The notes below the pieces were generated by a model. That model was not told the DNA's origin and did no database searches. It was given only the letters and a program-made list of their open reading frames with translations. Of a stretch of 64,000 bases of DNA, positions 15,561-24,033 are shown piece by piece; position 1 is the stretch's first letter; each line of letters begins with the position of its first letter. The stretch covers positions 1 through 64,000 of the forward strand of contig NZ_CDDD01000030.1 in NCBI RefSeq assembly GCF_000820165.1, read 5' to 3'. The position numbers and the translations under genes are program-made. This stretch comes from Aeromonas taiwanensis. Lineage in GTDB: Bacteria > Pseudomonadota > Gammaproteobacteria > Enterobacterales > Aeromonadaceae.

Positions 15561-16991
15561 ATGTCAAAAGTCAACACACAACATCTGGCGCAGTTGATCG
15601 AGCGGATCGGCGGCAAGGAGAACATCACCACCGTCAGCCACTGCCTGACCCGGCTCAGGTTCGTACTGGCCGATCCGGCCAAGGCGGACCCCAAGGCCAT
15701 CGAGACCATACCGTCGGTGAAGGGCAGCTTCACCCAGGGTGGCCAGTTCCAGGTGGTCATCGGCAACGAGGTGGATCAGTGGTACAAGGCACTGACCCAG
15801 GAGATCGGGGTCAGCGGCGCCAGCAAGGATGCCGCCAAACAGGCGGCCCGCCAGAACATGAATCCGCTGGAGCGCGGCATCTCCCACTTGGCGGAGATCT
15901 TCGTGCCCCTGCTGCCCGCCATCATCACCGGCGGTCTGATCCTGGGCTTTCGCAACGTCATCGGCGACATCAAGATGTTCGACGACGGGACCCACACTCT
16001 GGTGGAGATCAGCCAGTTCTGGGCCCAGGTCCACGCCTTCCTCTGGCTGCTGGGGGAAGCCATCTTCCACTTCCTGCCGGTGGGCGTCTGCTGGTCTGCG
16101 GTGAGAAAGATGGGCGGATCCGAGATCCTCGGCATAGTGCTGGGCATCACCCTGGTCTCGCCCCAGCTGATGAACGCCTACGGTATCGGCCAGCAGACTC
16201 CGGAAGTCTGGGACTTCGGCCTCTTCGTCATCCAGAAGGTGGGTTATCAGGCCCAGGTCATTCCGGCCCTGCTGGCGGGAGTCTTCCTCGCCTGGGTGGA
16301 AACCAACCTCAAACGCATCATCCCGGCCTATCTCTACCTGGTGATCGTGCCCTTCGTCTCCCTGCTGCTGGCGGTGATCGTGGCCCACGCCTTCATCGGC
16401 CCGTTCGGCCGCTGGATTGGTGACGGCGTCGGCTTCGCCGCCAAGGCCGCCATGACGGGTTCGTTTGCCCCCATCGGTGCGGCCCTGTTCGGCTTCCTCT
16501 ATGCGCCCCTGGTCATCACCGGCATCCACCACACCACCAACGCGGTGGACCTGCAGCTGATGCAGAGCATGGGCGGCACCCCCATCTGGCCGCTGATCGC
16601 CCTCTCCAACATCGCCCAGGCGTCTGCGGTCGTGGGGATCATCCTCATCAGCCGCAAGGAAAACGAGCGGGAGATCTCGGTGCCCGCCGCCATCTCCGCC
16701 TACCTCGGGGTAACCGAGCCGGCCATGTACGGCATCAACCTCAAGTACAAGTTCCCCATGCTGTGTGCCATGGTGGGCTCGAGCCTGGCGGCCCTCATCT
16801 GCGGGTTTGCAGGTGTGATGGCCAACGGCATCGGGGTGGGCGGCCTGCCCGGCATCCTCTCCATCCAGCCGCAGTACTGGGGCATCTACGCCATCGCCAT
16901 GCTGGTGGCCATCGTGGTGCCAGTCCTGCTGACCCTGCTTGTCTACAAGCGCCAGCAGGCAGCCGGCAAGCTGGATCTGGCCACGGCCTGA
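15561..16991 (+). CDS. treB: PTS trehalose-specific enzyme IIBC
   Basis: A 476-residue transporter that takes up and phosphorylates trehalose to trehalose-6-phosphate. The N-terminal IIB domain carries the phosphorylated cysteine in VSHCLTRLRF (C28); the IIC domain follows with about ten helices and the GITEPAM-like segment GVTEPAMYGIN. Length is close to E. coli TreB (473). No IIA domain is present, so it must borrow IIA-Glc. First gene of treB-treC-maa, with TreR operators upstream. Confidence 0.95.
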   Translation: MSKVNTQHLAQLIERIGGKENITTVSHCLTRLRFVLADPAKADPKAIETIPSVKGSFTQGGQFQVVIGNEVDQWYKALTQEIGVSGASKDAAKQAARQNMNPLERGISHLAEIFVPLLPAIITGGLILGFRNVIGDIKMFDDGTHTLVEISQFWAQVHAFLWLLGEAIFHFLPVGVCWSAVRKMGGSEILGIVLGITLVSPQLMNAYGIGQQTPEVWDFGLFVIQKVGYQAQVIPALLAGVFLAWVETNLKRIIPAYLYLVIVPFVSLLLAVIVAHAFIGPFGRWIGDGVGFAAKAAMTGSFAPIGAALFGFLYAPLVITGIHHTTNAVDLQLMQSMGGTPIWPLIALSNIAQASAVVGIILISRKENEREISVPAAISAYLGVTEPAMYGINLKYKFPMLCAMVGSSLAALICGFAGVMANGIGVGGLPGILSIQPQYWGIYAIAMLVAIVVPVLLTLLVYKRQQAAGKLDLATA

Positions 16992-17004
16992 TCCACACAA
17001 CATC

Positions 17005-17029
17005 GGCGGAGCCCAGGCTCCGCCCTTTT
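17005..17029 (+). terminator. Terminator/attenuator between treB and treC
   Basis: GGCGGAGCC/GGCTCCGCC hairpin with a 2-base loop followed by CTTTTC, 13 bases after treB and 50 bases before treC. It probably lowers treC relative to treB expression and protects the upstream mRNA end. Confidence 0.75.
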
Positions 17030-17079
17030 CATTTGGCCTGTTCAGACCAACCCCGTTTCAACTGATGAGCGACCCAACC

Positions 17080-18744
17080 ATGAAACAGACACCCTGGTGG
17101 CAAAGCGCCGTGATTTACCAGATCTACCCCAAGAGCTTTCAGGACAGCGGTGCTCGCGGCACCGGTGATCTCAAGGGGATCATGGCCCGCCTCGACTACC
17201 TCAAGACCCTCGGCGTCGACGCCCTCTGGCTGACCCCGGTCTACGTCTCCCCTCAGGTGGACAACGGTTACGACATCGCCGACTACCTGAATATTGATCC
17301 CGCCTACGGCACCATGGCCGATTTTGAAGCGCTCTTGGCCGCCGCCCACGCGCGCGACATCCGCATCGTGATGGACATCGTCGTCAACCACACCTCCACC
17401 GAGCACGCCTGGTTCAAGTCGGCGCTGGGGAACAAAAACAGCCCCTACCGCGACTACTACATCTGGAAGGACCCGGTGGAGGGGGGCGTGCCCAACAACT
17501 GGCAATCCAAGTTTGGCGGCAGCGCCTGGGAGCTGGACAGCGCCACCGGCCAGTACTACCTGCATCTCTTTGCCCGCGAGCAGGCGGATCTCAACTGGGA
17601 AAACCCGGCGGTGCGCGCCGAGGTGAAACAGATCATCCACTTCTGGGCCAAGAAGGGAGTGGACGGTTTCCGCCTCGACGTCATCAACCTCATCTCCAAG
17701 GATCAGCGCTTCCCCAGCGACGACAGTGGCGATGGCCGCCGCTTCTACACCGACGGGCCGCGCATCCACGAATTTTTGCAGGACGTGAGTCGTGACGTGT
17801 TCGCCCCGGTCGGCGCCATGACGGTGGGGGAGATGTCCTCTACCAGCCTGGAGCACTGCCAGCGCTACGGCGCGCTGGATGGTTCCGAGCTCTCCATGGT
17901 GTTCAACTTCCACCACCTCAAGGTGGATTACCCCAATGGCGACAAGTGGACCAAGGCGCCGTTCGATTTCCTCGAGCTCAAGCGCATCTTCAACCACTGG
18001 CAGAGCGGCATGCACGGCAAGGGGTGGTCGGCCCTGTTCTGGTGCAACCACGATCAGCCGCGCATCGTCTCCCGCTTCGGCGACGATGGCGAACATCGCG
18101 TGATAGCGGCCAAGATGCTGGCCAGCACCCTGCACGGTCTGCAGGGTACTCCCTACATCTATCAGGGGGAGGAGATCGGCATGACCAACCCCGGCTATCA
18201 GTGCATCGATGACTATCAGGACGTGGAGAGCCGCAACATCTTCGCCATCAAGCAGGCCGAAGGGATGAGTGAGGCCGAGATCCTCGCCATTCTCGGCGCC
18301 AAGTCCCGGGACAACTCCCGCACGCCCATGCAGTGGAGCGCGGCGGACAATGCCGGCTTCACCAGCGGGACGCCCTGGCTCAAGCCAGCCGCCAACTACC
18401 CCGCGATCAATGCCGAGGCGGCGCTGGCCGACCAGAACTCAGTGTTCTGGCACTACCGGGACCTGATCCGGCTGCGCAAGGCCCACCCCATCTTCACCCA
18501 GGGGGATTATCAGGAGCTGCTGGCGGGGCACCCGCAGATCTGGGCCTATGCCCGCCACGCCGACGGCCAGACCCTGCTGGTAGTGAGCAACTTCTACGGT
18601 GAGCCGGTGAACTTCGCCCTGCCCGCCGAGCTGGCCAATGGCGAGGGCCGCCTGCTGCTTGGTAACTACCCTGACGGTCTGGCACAGCCGGGATCCTGCA
18701 CACTGCGCCCTTATGAATCCCTGATCTGGCTGATGGAGCAATGA
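17080..18744 (+). CDS. treC: Trehalose-6-phosphate hydrolase
   Basis: A 554-residue GH13 enzyme that splits trehalose-6-phosphate into glucose and glucose-6-phosphate in the cytoplasm. Catalytic segments are DIVVNHTS, GFRLDVINLI (nucleophile Asp), TVGEMSST (acid/base Glu) and WCNHDQPRI. Sequence follows E. coli TreC (551) closely. Either ATG at 17065 or 17080 could be the start; neither has a strong ribosome site, and I chose the one giving MKQTPWWQSAVIYQ. It overlaps maa by 4 bases. Confidence 0.95.
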   Translation: MKQTPWWQSAVIYQIYPKSFQDSGARGTGDLKGIMARLDYLKTLGVDALWLTPVYVSPQVDNGYDIADYLNIDPAYGTMADFEALLAAAHARDIRIVMDIVVNHTSTEHAWFKSALGNKNSPYRDYYIWKDPVEGGVPNNWQSKFGGSAWELDSATGQYYLHLFAREQADLNWENPAVRAEVKQIIHFWAKKGVDGFRLDVINLISKDQRFPSDDSGDGRRFYTDGPRIHEFLQDVSRDVFAPVGAMTVGEMSSTSLEHCQRYGALDGSELSMVFNFHHLKVDYPNGDKWTKAPFDFLELKRIFNHWQSGMHGKGWSALFWCNHDQPRIVSRFGDDGEHRVIAAKMLASTLHGLQGTPYIYQGEEIGMTNPGYQCIDDYQDVESRNIFAIKQAEGMSEAEILAILGAKSRDNSRTPMQWSAADNAGFTSGTPWLKPAANYPAINAEAALADQNSVFWHYRDLIRLRKAHPIFTQGDYQELLAGHPQIWAYARHADGQTLLVVSNFYGEPVNFALPAELANGEGRLLLGNYPDGLAQPGSCTLRPYESLIWLMEQ

Positions 18745-19355
18745 TGACTGACGCAACGACAGCGACACGACCAGCCGTGCGCGGCCCCGAGTGGCAGAAG
18801 ATGGTGGCGGGGGAGCCCTATGATGCGGGGGACCCCGAGCTGAAGGCGGCGCGGGAGCGCTGCCGCCACCTCTACCACAGTTTCAACACCCAGTGGCAGG
18901 AGAAGCCGGCGCAGGATGCCCTGCTCCATGAACTGCTCGGCGGGCGCGGCGCCCAGTGCGCCATCAACCCGCCATTCTATTGCGACTATGGCGCCAACAT
19001 CTTCGTGGGGGAGAATTTCTACGCTAATGTGGGCTGTACCATCCTCGACGTGTGCGAGGTGCACATCGGTGACAACGTGCTGCTGGCGCCCGGGGTGCAG
19101 ATCTACACCGCCGCCCACCCGGTGGCGGTGGCGCCGCGCATCAGGGGGGTGGAGTTCGGGGCGCCGGTGCGCATCGGCAACAACGTCTGGATCGGCGGCA
19201 GCGTCGTCATCTGCCCCGGCGTCACCATAGGGGACAACAGCGTGATCGGGGCGGGATCCGTGGTCACCCGGGATATTCCGCCCGGGGTGGTCGCCGTCGG
19301 CAATCCCTGCCGCGTCTTGCGCCCCATGACGGCGGAGGAGCTGGCGGCAGGCTGA
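18741..19355 (+). CDS. maa: Maltose/galactoside-type O-acetyltransferase
   Basis: A 204-residue left-handed beta-helix acetyltransferase. After an N-terminal Mac domain (about residues 20-75) come hexapeptide repeats with VGENFYANVGCTILD, the catalytic His in AAHPV, and NNVWIGGSVVICPGV. Enzymes of this group acetylate glucose, maltose or galactosides using acetyl-CoA. The ATGATG start overlaps the treC stop, which places it in the trehalose operon; it may detoxify glucose or other sugars released by TreC. The exact substrate is not fixed by sequence. Confidence 0.85.
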   Translation: MMTDATTATRPAVRGPEWQKMVAGEPYDAGDPELKAARERCRHLYHSFNTQWQEKPAQDALLHELLGGRGAQCAINPPFYCDYGANIFVGENFYANVGCTILDVCEVHIGDNVLLAPGVQIYTAAHPVAVAPRIRGVEFGAPVRIGNNVWIGGSVVICPGVTIGDNSVIGAGSVVTRDIPPGVVAVGNPCRVLRPMTAEELAAG

Positions 19356-19360
19356 CTCTC

Positions 19361-19388
19361 AGGGCAGGCATCACGCCTGCCCTCTTTC
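19361..19388 (+). terminator. Terminator after the trehalose operon
   Basis: AGGGCAGGC/GCCTGCCCT hairpin with a 5-base loop, then CTTTCC, 6 bases after the maa stop. Confidence 0.75.
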
Positions 19389-19433
19389 CAAGCGCCATGC
19401 CCCCTGACTAAACGAATCCGCCTCTGTCCCTTC

Positions 19434-19892
19434 TCACACCGGCAACAGGGCACCACAGCGTTTATGCTGCCCCATGACCACCAGGGTCTTGAAGCTGCGC
19501 ACCTGCTCCCTGGCGTGCAGCACGCGCCGGGTGAACTGCTCGTAACTCTGCATGTCCCGGGCGGCCAACTGCAGCACGAAGTCCTGCTCGCCCGTGACGT
19601 ACCAGAGGTCCATCACCTCGGGCTCCCGTTTCAGGCAGGCGATCATCTCGTCGACGATCCGGCCGTGATCCCGCTCCAGGGTCACCAGCACCAGCATGGT
19701 GATGGGCCAGCCCATGGTCGCCGGCGCCACCAGCGCCACCTCCCGCTCGATCAGCCCCGCCTCGCGCAGGGTGCGAAGGCGGCGGTAGCAGGCCGGCGCG
19801 GAGAGGCCGACCCTGTGGGCCAGCTCGGGAATGGGCAGACGGGCATCCTGCTGTAACTCGGCGAGGATGAGCAGGTCGAACTTGTCGGTCAT
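19434..19892 (-). CDS. Lrp/AsnC-family transcriptional regulator
   Basis: A 152-residue regulator with an N-terminal winged helix-turn-helix (residues about 4-60, including LAHRVGLSAPACYRRLRTL) and a C-terminal RAM ligand-binding domain with a YVTGEQDFVL core. It diverges from an RhtA-type amino-acid exporter across a 104-bp gap, so the likely job is amino-acid-responsive control of that exporter. The ligand cannot be told from sequence. Confidence 0.88.
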   Translation of the reverse strand: MTDKFDLLILAELQQDARLPIPELAHRVGLSAPACYRRLRTLREAGLIEREVALVAPATMGWPITMLVLVTLERDHGRIVDEMIACLKREPEVMDLWYVTGEQDFVLQLAARDMQSYEQFTRRVLHAREQVRSFKTLVVMGQHKRCGALLPV

Positions 19893-19996
19893 GGGGCTCA
19901 GGAGATAAAGATTATCGCGTAGGGGCAGTATTAGACCGAAATTACGGCGGGCTCCAGATATATTTTCTTACCTCCCCCTTACCCAGGTTTGTACCC

Positions 19997-20863
19997 ATGT
20001 CGCCGAATCCCCCCGCCCTCTCCTCCCTGCTGGCTGTGCTGCTCGCCATGCTGTCGATCACCCTCGGCGCCTCCCTGGCCAAGACGCTGTTTCCCCTGCT
20101 CGGGGCCGCAGGTACCACCCTGTTCCGGCTGGGGTGTGCCGCCCTTCTCCTGTCGCTGGTGTTTCGCATCTGGCGCGCCCCCTTCGACCGGCGCACCCTG
20201 CTTGGCGCCCTCCCCTACGGCCTCTCGCTGGGAGCCATGAACCTGCTCTTCTATCTGGCCATCGAGCGCATCCCCCTCGGCGTGGCGCTGGCCATCGAGT
20301 TCACCGGCCCGCTGACGGTGGCGCTGCTCTCCTCCCGCCACCGGGAAGACTTCCTCTGGCTCGGGCTGGCCATCGTCGGCTTGCTGCTGCTCTTGCCCCT
20401 GCAGGCCGCCGAGCAGGCCATCGATCCGCTGGGGGCCGCACTGGCCCTGGGCGCCGGCGTGTTCTGGGGGCTCTACATGCTGACCGGCAAGCGGGCCGGG
20501 GCCCTGCTGGGGGTTCAGGCGCCGGCCCTTGGCATGTGGGTCGGCACCCTGCTGGTGCTCCCCTTCGGCCTCGCCGGGGCGAGCGAGGCCTCCTTCACCC
20601 TGCCCGTGATCCTGGCCATCGCGGGGGTGGGGTTGCTCTCGAGCGCCCTCCCCTATTCGCTGGAGATGTTTGCCCTGCGTCGGTTGCCGCTCAAGAGCTA
20701 CGGCATTCTCACCAGCGGCGAACCCGCCATGGGGGCCCTGATGGGATTGATGCTGCTGGGAGAGCGGCTGCCCCCCGCCCAGTGGCTCGGGATCGCCGCC
20801 ATCATCGCCGCCTCCATGGGCACCACCTGGCATGCGGGACGAAGACGGCCCGGCCCGGCCTGA
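19997..20863 (+). CDS. rhtA: RhtA-type threonine/homoserine exporter (EamA family)
   Basis: A 288-residue inner-membrane protein with ten predicted helices in two EamA repeats. It parallels E. coli RhtA along its length, for example GASLAKTLFPLLGA, ALEFTGPL (here AIEFTGPL), ALPYSLEM and AAIIAASMGTTW. RhtA exports threonine, homoserine and some other amino acids. Its divergent neighbour is an Lrp-type regulator. AGG-type ribosome site is weak. Confidence 0.82.
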   Translation: MSPNPPALSSLLAVLLAMLSITLGASLAKTLFPLLGAAGTTLFRLGCAALLLSLVFRIWRAPFDRRTLLGALPYGLSLGAMNLLFYLAIERIPLGVALAIEFTGPLTVALLSSRHREDFLWLGLAIVGLLLLLPLQAAEQAIDPLGAALALGAGVFWGLYMLTGKRAGALLGVQAPALGMWVGTLLVLPFGLAGASEASFTLPVILAIAGVGLLSSALPYSLEMFALRRLPLKSYGILTSGEPAMGALMGLMLLGERLPPAQWLGIAAIIAASMGTTWHAGRRRPGPA

Positions 20864-20866
20864 CCC

Positions 20867-20896
20867 AAAAAAACGGGGCCGGTGATGACCGGCCCC
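20867..20896 (-). terminator. Terminator for the phosphatase gene
   Basis: GGGGCCGGT/ACCGGCCCC hairpin; on the minus strand it is followed by seven T residues, so it ends transcripts of the histidine-phosphatase gene. It lies 18 bases beyond that gene's stop and may also stop rhtA weakly. Confidence 0.85.
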
Positions 20897-20914
20897 GGGG
20901 GAGACGCGCGAGCG

Positions 20915-22402
20915 TCAGGATGAATAGCCGTAGCAGCGCTTGAGCTCGCCGAAGTCATAGAAGAAGCTGCCAGCCTGGACTGGAATACACCCGGCCTTGA
21001 AGGCGAGCTCCTTCTCGTTGTAGAGCATCTTCACCAGCACCCGGCCGGCCTCGTTGCGGTAGACATCCCACTGGATGTTGGCCGCATAGGGGGAGACCCA
21101 GCCGCCGCGCCACTCGTTGTTCTCCTGGCTCATCAGCACGCCGGGCTGGGCGCTCTGGCGGCTCCCTTCCAGCTGCATCAGGGCCGCCAGCGGGATCAGG
21201 GTCTCCGCATGGGCGAAGCGCAGCTTGGCGACGTGCTCGCCGGCCCCCTCCACCACCTGGGTCTGCACCTCGTTGAACAGGCCGTCCAGCAGGGGCTGGG
21301 CCACGGCGTAGGTGGCGCTCTGGCTGGCAAGGCTCGGCCCCTTCTCGTAGAAGTCCTCGGCATCGGAGAGGTAGGAGAACCAGGCCGACTCCTCCGGGGT
21401 GATGAACTGCTCCAGATCCCAGGGCGCCCCTTGCGCCTGCGCCTCGCGCACCATGCCCGGACCTATGATGAAGAGGTTGTAGAGCATGAGGGCGGCGTCC
21501 ACCTCGTCGTGCACATAGGTCTTGCCGCCGTCTTCCGGGTTCACCGCCACATACTCGACGCCACCGGCCAGCTCGTCGACAAAGGCCTTGCTGTAGAGGC
21601 GCTCGAGCATCTCGCGGGCCATCACCCGGGTCCTGGGCAGGGCCTTGAGCGCCTCGAGAGCCTCGGTCAGCTCGGGGGCGGGAGCCACTCCGTTGTCTTC
21701 GTCCCCGATGAAGGCCTGATAGTCCTGGAAGGTGGGCAGGTACTGGGCGTATTGCCCTTCCGGCTCCGTCTTGTGGAAGTAGAGCTCGAACTTGTTGCGC
21801 AGCCCCTTGTCGATCTCGGAAGGGTTCTCCTGGCTCACGTAGCAGTCGGCGCTGTCGGCCACCAGCGAGACCCGCTTGGCCAGGCTCTGCATGAAGAAGT
21901 AGGCGCTCTCGTTGGCGCGATCCTTGCCCGAGGTCTCGACCTTGAGGCAGAGCGGGCTCGCGCCCCCGGTCAGCAGGGTGGGCAACCGCTCGGCGAGCCG
22001 GGTCGCGAGGTTGGCGTGCTCCTCCTTGCCGAGCGCACTCAGCAGGCCATAGCCCAGGGTCTGGTTGGCGTCGGTGACGGCATCCACCTTGGCGCCGAGC
22101 GTCTGGCCCAGCTCGGTCAAGGCCCCCTGCCTTGCGGCGGCCTCCCAGACCAGCTTGGTCAGCACGTCGTACTTGGGGCTCGACAGCGAGCGCGAGCCGT
22201 GACGGGCCACCAGCTCGGTGAAGACGGGGGTGAAGCCGGCGGGGGCGGCCTCATAGCTGCTCGCATCCTGGCGGGCGGCATAGACGGCCTTGGTGCTGTA
22301 TTGATAGCCGCCGACGGCGGGCGACGAGGAGTCGTTTTCCGAATTGCAGCCGCTCAGCAGGGTGGCCGCCACGCAGGCGGCAAGGGTAGAGACGCGAAAC
22401 AT
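20915..22402 (-). CDS. Histidine-type acid phosphatase lipoprotein
   Basis: A 495-residue exported histidine phosphatase. The signal peptide ends in a lipobox (LLSGC, lipidated Cys19), then the catalytic RHGSR (residues 67-71) and the proton donor motif HAET (AHAETLIPL) in the C-terminal part. This two-motif layout is that of the acid phosphatase/phytase/glucose-1-phosphatase branch. The substrate is not defined. I prefer the ATG at 22402, 5 bases after AAGGA; another lies 6 bases upstream. Single gene with its own terminator. Confidence 0.82.
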   Translation of the reverse strand: MFRVSTLAACVAATLLSGCNSENDSSSPAVGGYQYSTKAVYAARQDASSYEAAPAGFTPVFTELVARHGSRSLSSPKYDVLTKLVWEAAARQGALTELGQTLGAKVDAVTDANQTLGYGLLSALGKEEHANLATRLAERLPTLLTGGASPLCLKVETSGKDRANESAYFFMQSLAKRVSLVADSADCYVSQENPSEIDKGLRNKFELYFHKTEPEGQYAQYLPTFQDYQAFIGDEDNGVAPAPELTEALEALKALPRTRVMAREMLERLYSKAFVDELAGGVEYVAVNPEDGGKTYVHDEVDAALMLYNLFIIGPGMVREAQAQGAPWDLEQFITPEESAWFSYLSDAEDFYEKGPSLASQSATYAVAQPLLDGLFNEVQTQVVEGAGEHVAKLRFAHAETLIPLAALMQLEGSRQSAQPGVLMSQENNEWRGGWVSPYAANIQWDVYRNEAGRVLVKMLYNEKELAFKAGCIPVQAGSFFYDFGELKRCYGYSS

Positions 22403-22796
22403 AGTCATCCTTGAACCAGTTTGAAAATGAAGCCGCACAGTACGCACTTCATATGACAATCCGGTGTCAGGCCCGGGCGCGACGCCGACATCCTGCCGCA
22501 CAGGGCCGCTCGCGCCCCTCCATTCCGCCCGCCAAGAATCATTCATATTTTTTGAACTTGTAGAGCAGTTTATCTCGCTAACAATCATGAACGAGGCTGT
22601 TTAATATTCACTCATCGCTTGAGCAGGAGCGCCAAGCCGCAACATAACTGGTCATTCATGGTGATGGCACCACAGAACCGGGTGCCTGATGTCAGTGAAA
22701 GAACAACACACGATTTGAATGACCTCTTGCATGGATGCATTGATATGGGCCTGACCGGCCCTGCCAATGACATAACAACCAAGAGAGTGAATGAAC
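22403..22796. other. Intergenic region with two divergent promoters
   Basis: About 390 bp between the divergent phosphatase lipoprotein and the small exported protein. It contains an AT-rich central stretch near 22540-22610 but no clear operator, RNA element or coding sequence that I can support. Confidence 0.4.
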
Positions 22797-23123
22797 ATGA
22801 AAAACGTAATCAAGATGCTGGCCGTCGCAGGCCTGATGAGTGTTGGTGTTGCCCAGGCTGCCGTCCCCGCCGACTTCAACGCTGCCCCTGGCGTGTTGTT
22901 CGTGAACTGGCACGCCGGCGCCGCCATGGCCGGCAAGAGCAACCCCCAACTGGAGGTGCGTGACGAGTCCGGCGACGTGGTGGCCTCGGTCCATGCCAGC
23001 CTGATGGGTACCCAGCAGGTGCACATTCCGAGCCGCGCCCAGGGCAACCTGACCGTCAGCCTCGGGGATCAGAGCAGCGACTATCGCCTGCCATTTGGCA
23101 TCGGCAGCGGCAAGGCGCGTTGA
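22797..23123 (+). CDS. Small exported protein of unknown function
   Basis: A 108-residue precursor with a clean signal peptide (MKNVIKMLAVAG... cleaved after VAQA, about residue 21) and a short beta-rich mature domain of about 87 residues with no cysteines. I recognise no family. The start at 22797 is set by AAGAGAG 9 bases upstream; an ATG 6 bases earlier is too close. It is a single gene ending in a strong bidirectional hairpin. A periplasmic or surface role is all that can be inferred. Confidence 0.65.
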   Translation: MKNVIKMLAVAGLMSVGVAQAAVPADFNAAPGVLFVNWHAGAAMAGKSNPQLEVRDESGDVVASVHASLMGTQQVHIPSRAQGNLTVSLGDQSSDYRLPFGIGSGKAR

Positions 23124-23152
23124 TCACGACAATCCATTTCTCCCTGCCAGAC

Positions 23153-23185
23153 ACGACAAGGGCGCCATGATGGCGCCCTTGTCGT
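23153..23185. terminator. Bidirectional terminator
   Basis: Perfect 15-bp arms (ACGACAAGGGCGCCA and its complement) around a 3-base centre, between two convergent genes. T-runs are short on both sides, but the stem is very strong. Confidence 0.75.
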
Positions 23186-23206
23186 CCTTGTCGATCGGCT
23201 GGACCC

Positions 23207-23806
23207 CTACTGGGTGAACACGGGACCGAAGCCGGATCCCCAAAGAATGGCCGTGGCAGCCAGCACGCAGACCAGCAGCACCAGACCGACCGTCACCACG
23301 GAGCTGGCATAGATGAATCCCTGCTCCTTGGAGATGTGCATCAGGATGGGCACCCCCACGTAGAGCAGATAGACGGAGTAGGTCAGCCCGACGAGGCCGA
23401 TGATCATGACGAACCAGAGGTGCGGGAAGAAGGCGGACAAGCCGACCATGAAGAGCGGCGTGGAGGTGTAGGCCGCGAGCTCGAGCGAGGTCGTGTAGCT
23501 GGGATCCGAACCGAAGGTGTGCCCCATCCAGTGCACCAGGTAGGAGAGCGCGAGGACGCCGATGATGAGTGTGACGTACATGGCGATCGACAGCATGAGT
23601 GCGCTGTTGGCGGTCAGGGTGATGGGATCACCGACGCCTATGCTCCAGCCGATGTGTACGGCGGAGTAGTAGGCGCAGATGGGAGGGATCAGGGCCACAA
23701 TCAGGATATGGGACAGACTGTTTCTGAAACTGTCGTGTCGCTCGTCTATGGTATGCCATTCGGTGTGAGGATGGGCATACAATCCCCATAAGTGATTCAA
23801 TATCAT
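23207..23806 (-). CDS. Yip1-family inner-membrane protein
   Basis: A 199-residue protein with five predicted helices, starting MILNHLWGLYAHPHTEW and containing the SYLVHWMGHTFG region and a YTSTPLF motif, which are characteristic of bacterial Yip1-domain proteins such as E. coli YohC. Function is unknown in bacteria. The ATG at 23806 follows AGGAA by 7 bases; longer in-frame starts are not supported by a ribosome site. Confidence 0.8.
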   Translation of the reverse strand: MILNHLWGLYAHPHTEWHTIDERHDSFRNSLSHILIVALIPPICAYYSAVHIGWSIGVGDPITLTANSALMLSIAMYVTLIIGVLALSYLVHWMGHTFGSDPSYTTSLELAAYTSTPLFMVGLSAFFPHLWFVMIIGLVGLTYSVYLLYVGVPILMHISKEQGFIYASSVVTVGLVLLVCVLAATAILWGSGFGPVFTQ

Positions 23807-23910
23807 AGCGTTATTCCTTCTCTGCTGTGATGGTGTGCTGATCGATACCGTGCTCGCTCCCCTGTCTGTTTTTTTGTCATGCCGCGCGCGGTGCGCCATC
23901 ATTCGCCACG

Positions 23911-23938
23911 GCGAGCGATGACTTTAAATAAAGTCGCT
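23911..23938. repeat. Inverted repeat between the Yip1 gene and the channel gene
   Basis: GAGCGATGACTTT and AAAGTCGCTC form a 10-bp stem with a small bulge and an AT-rich loop, in the 227-bp gap between two minus-strand genes. A second GC-rich inverted repeat (CAGCCC/GGGCTG near 23962-23987) closer to the channel gene may be its terminator. No gene in this gap is convincing; a 60-codon open frame at 23877-24059 has no support. Confidence 0.4.
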
Positions 23939-24033
23939 CCAGTGCCGCTGCGTCAAGGAAGGCAGCCCCGCCGGTGGGCAGGGCTGATGGAGGCTGGCTG
24001 TCGGGAGACGGTGGCCTGTCGCCCGCTTCGTCG

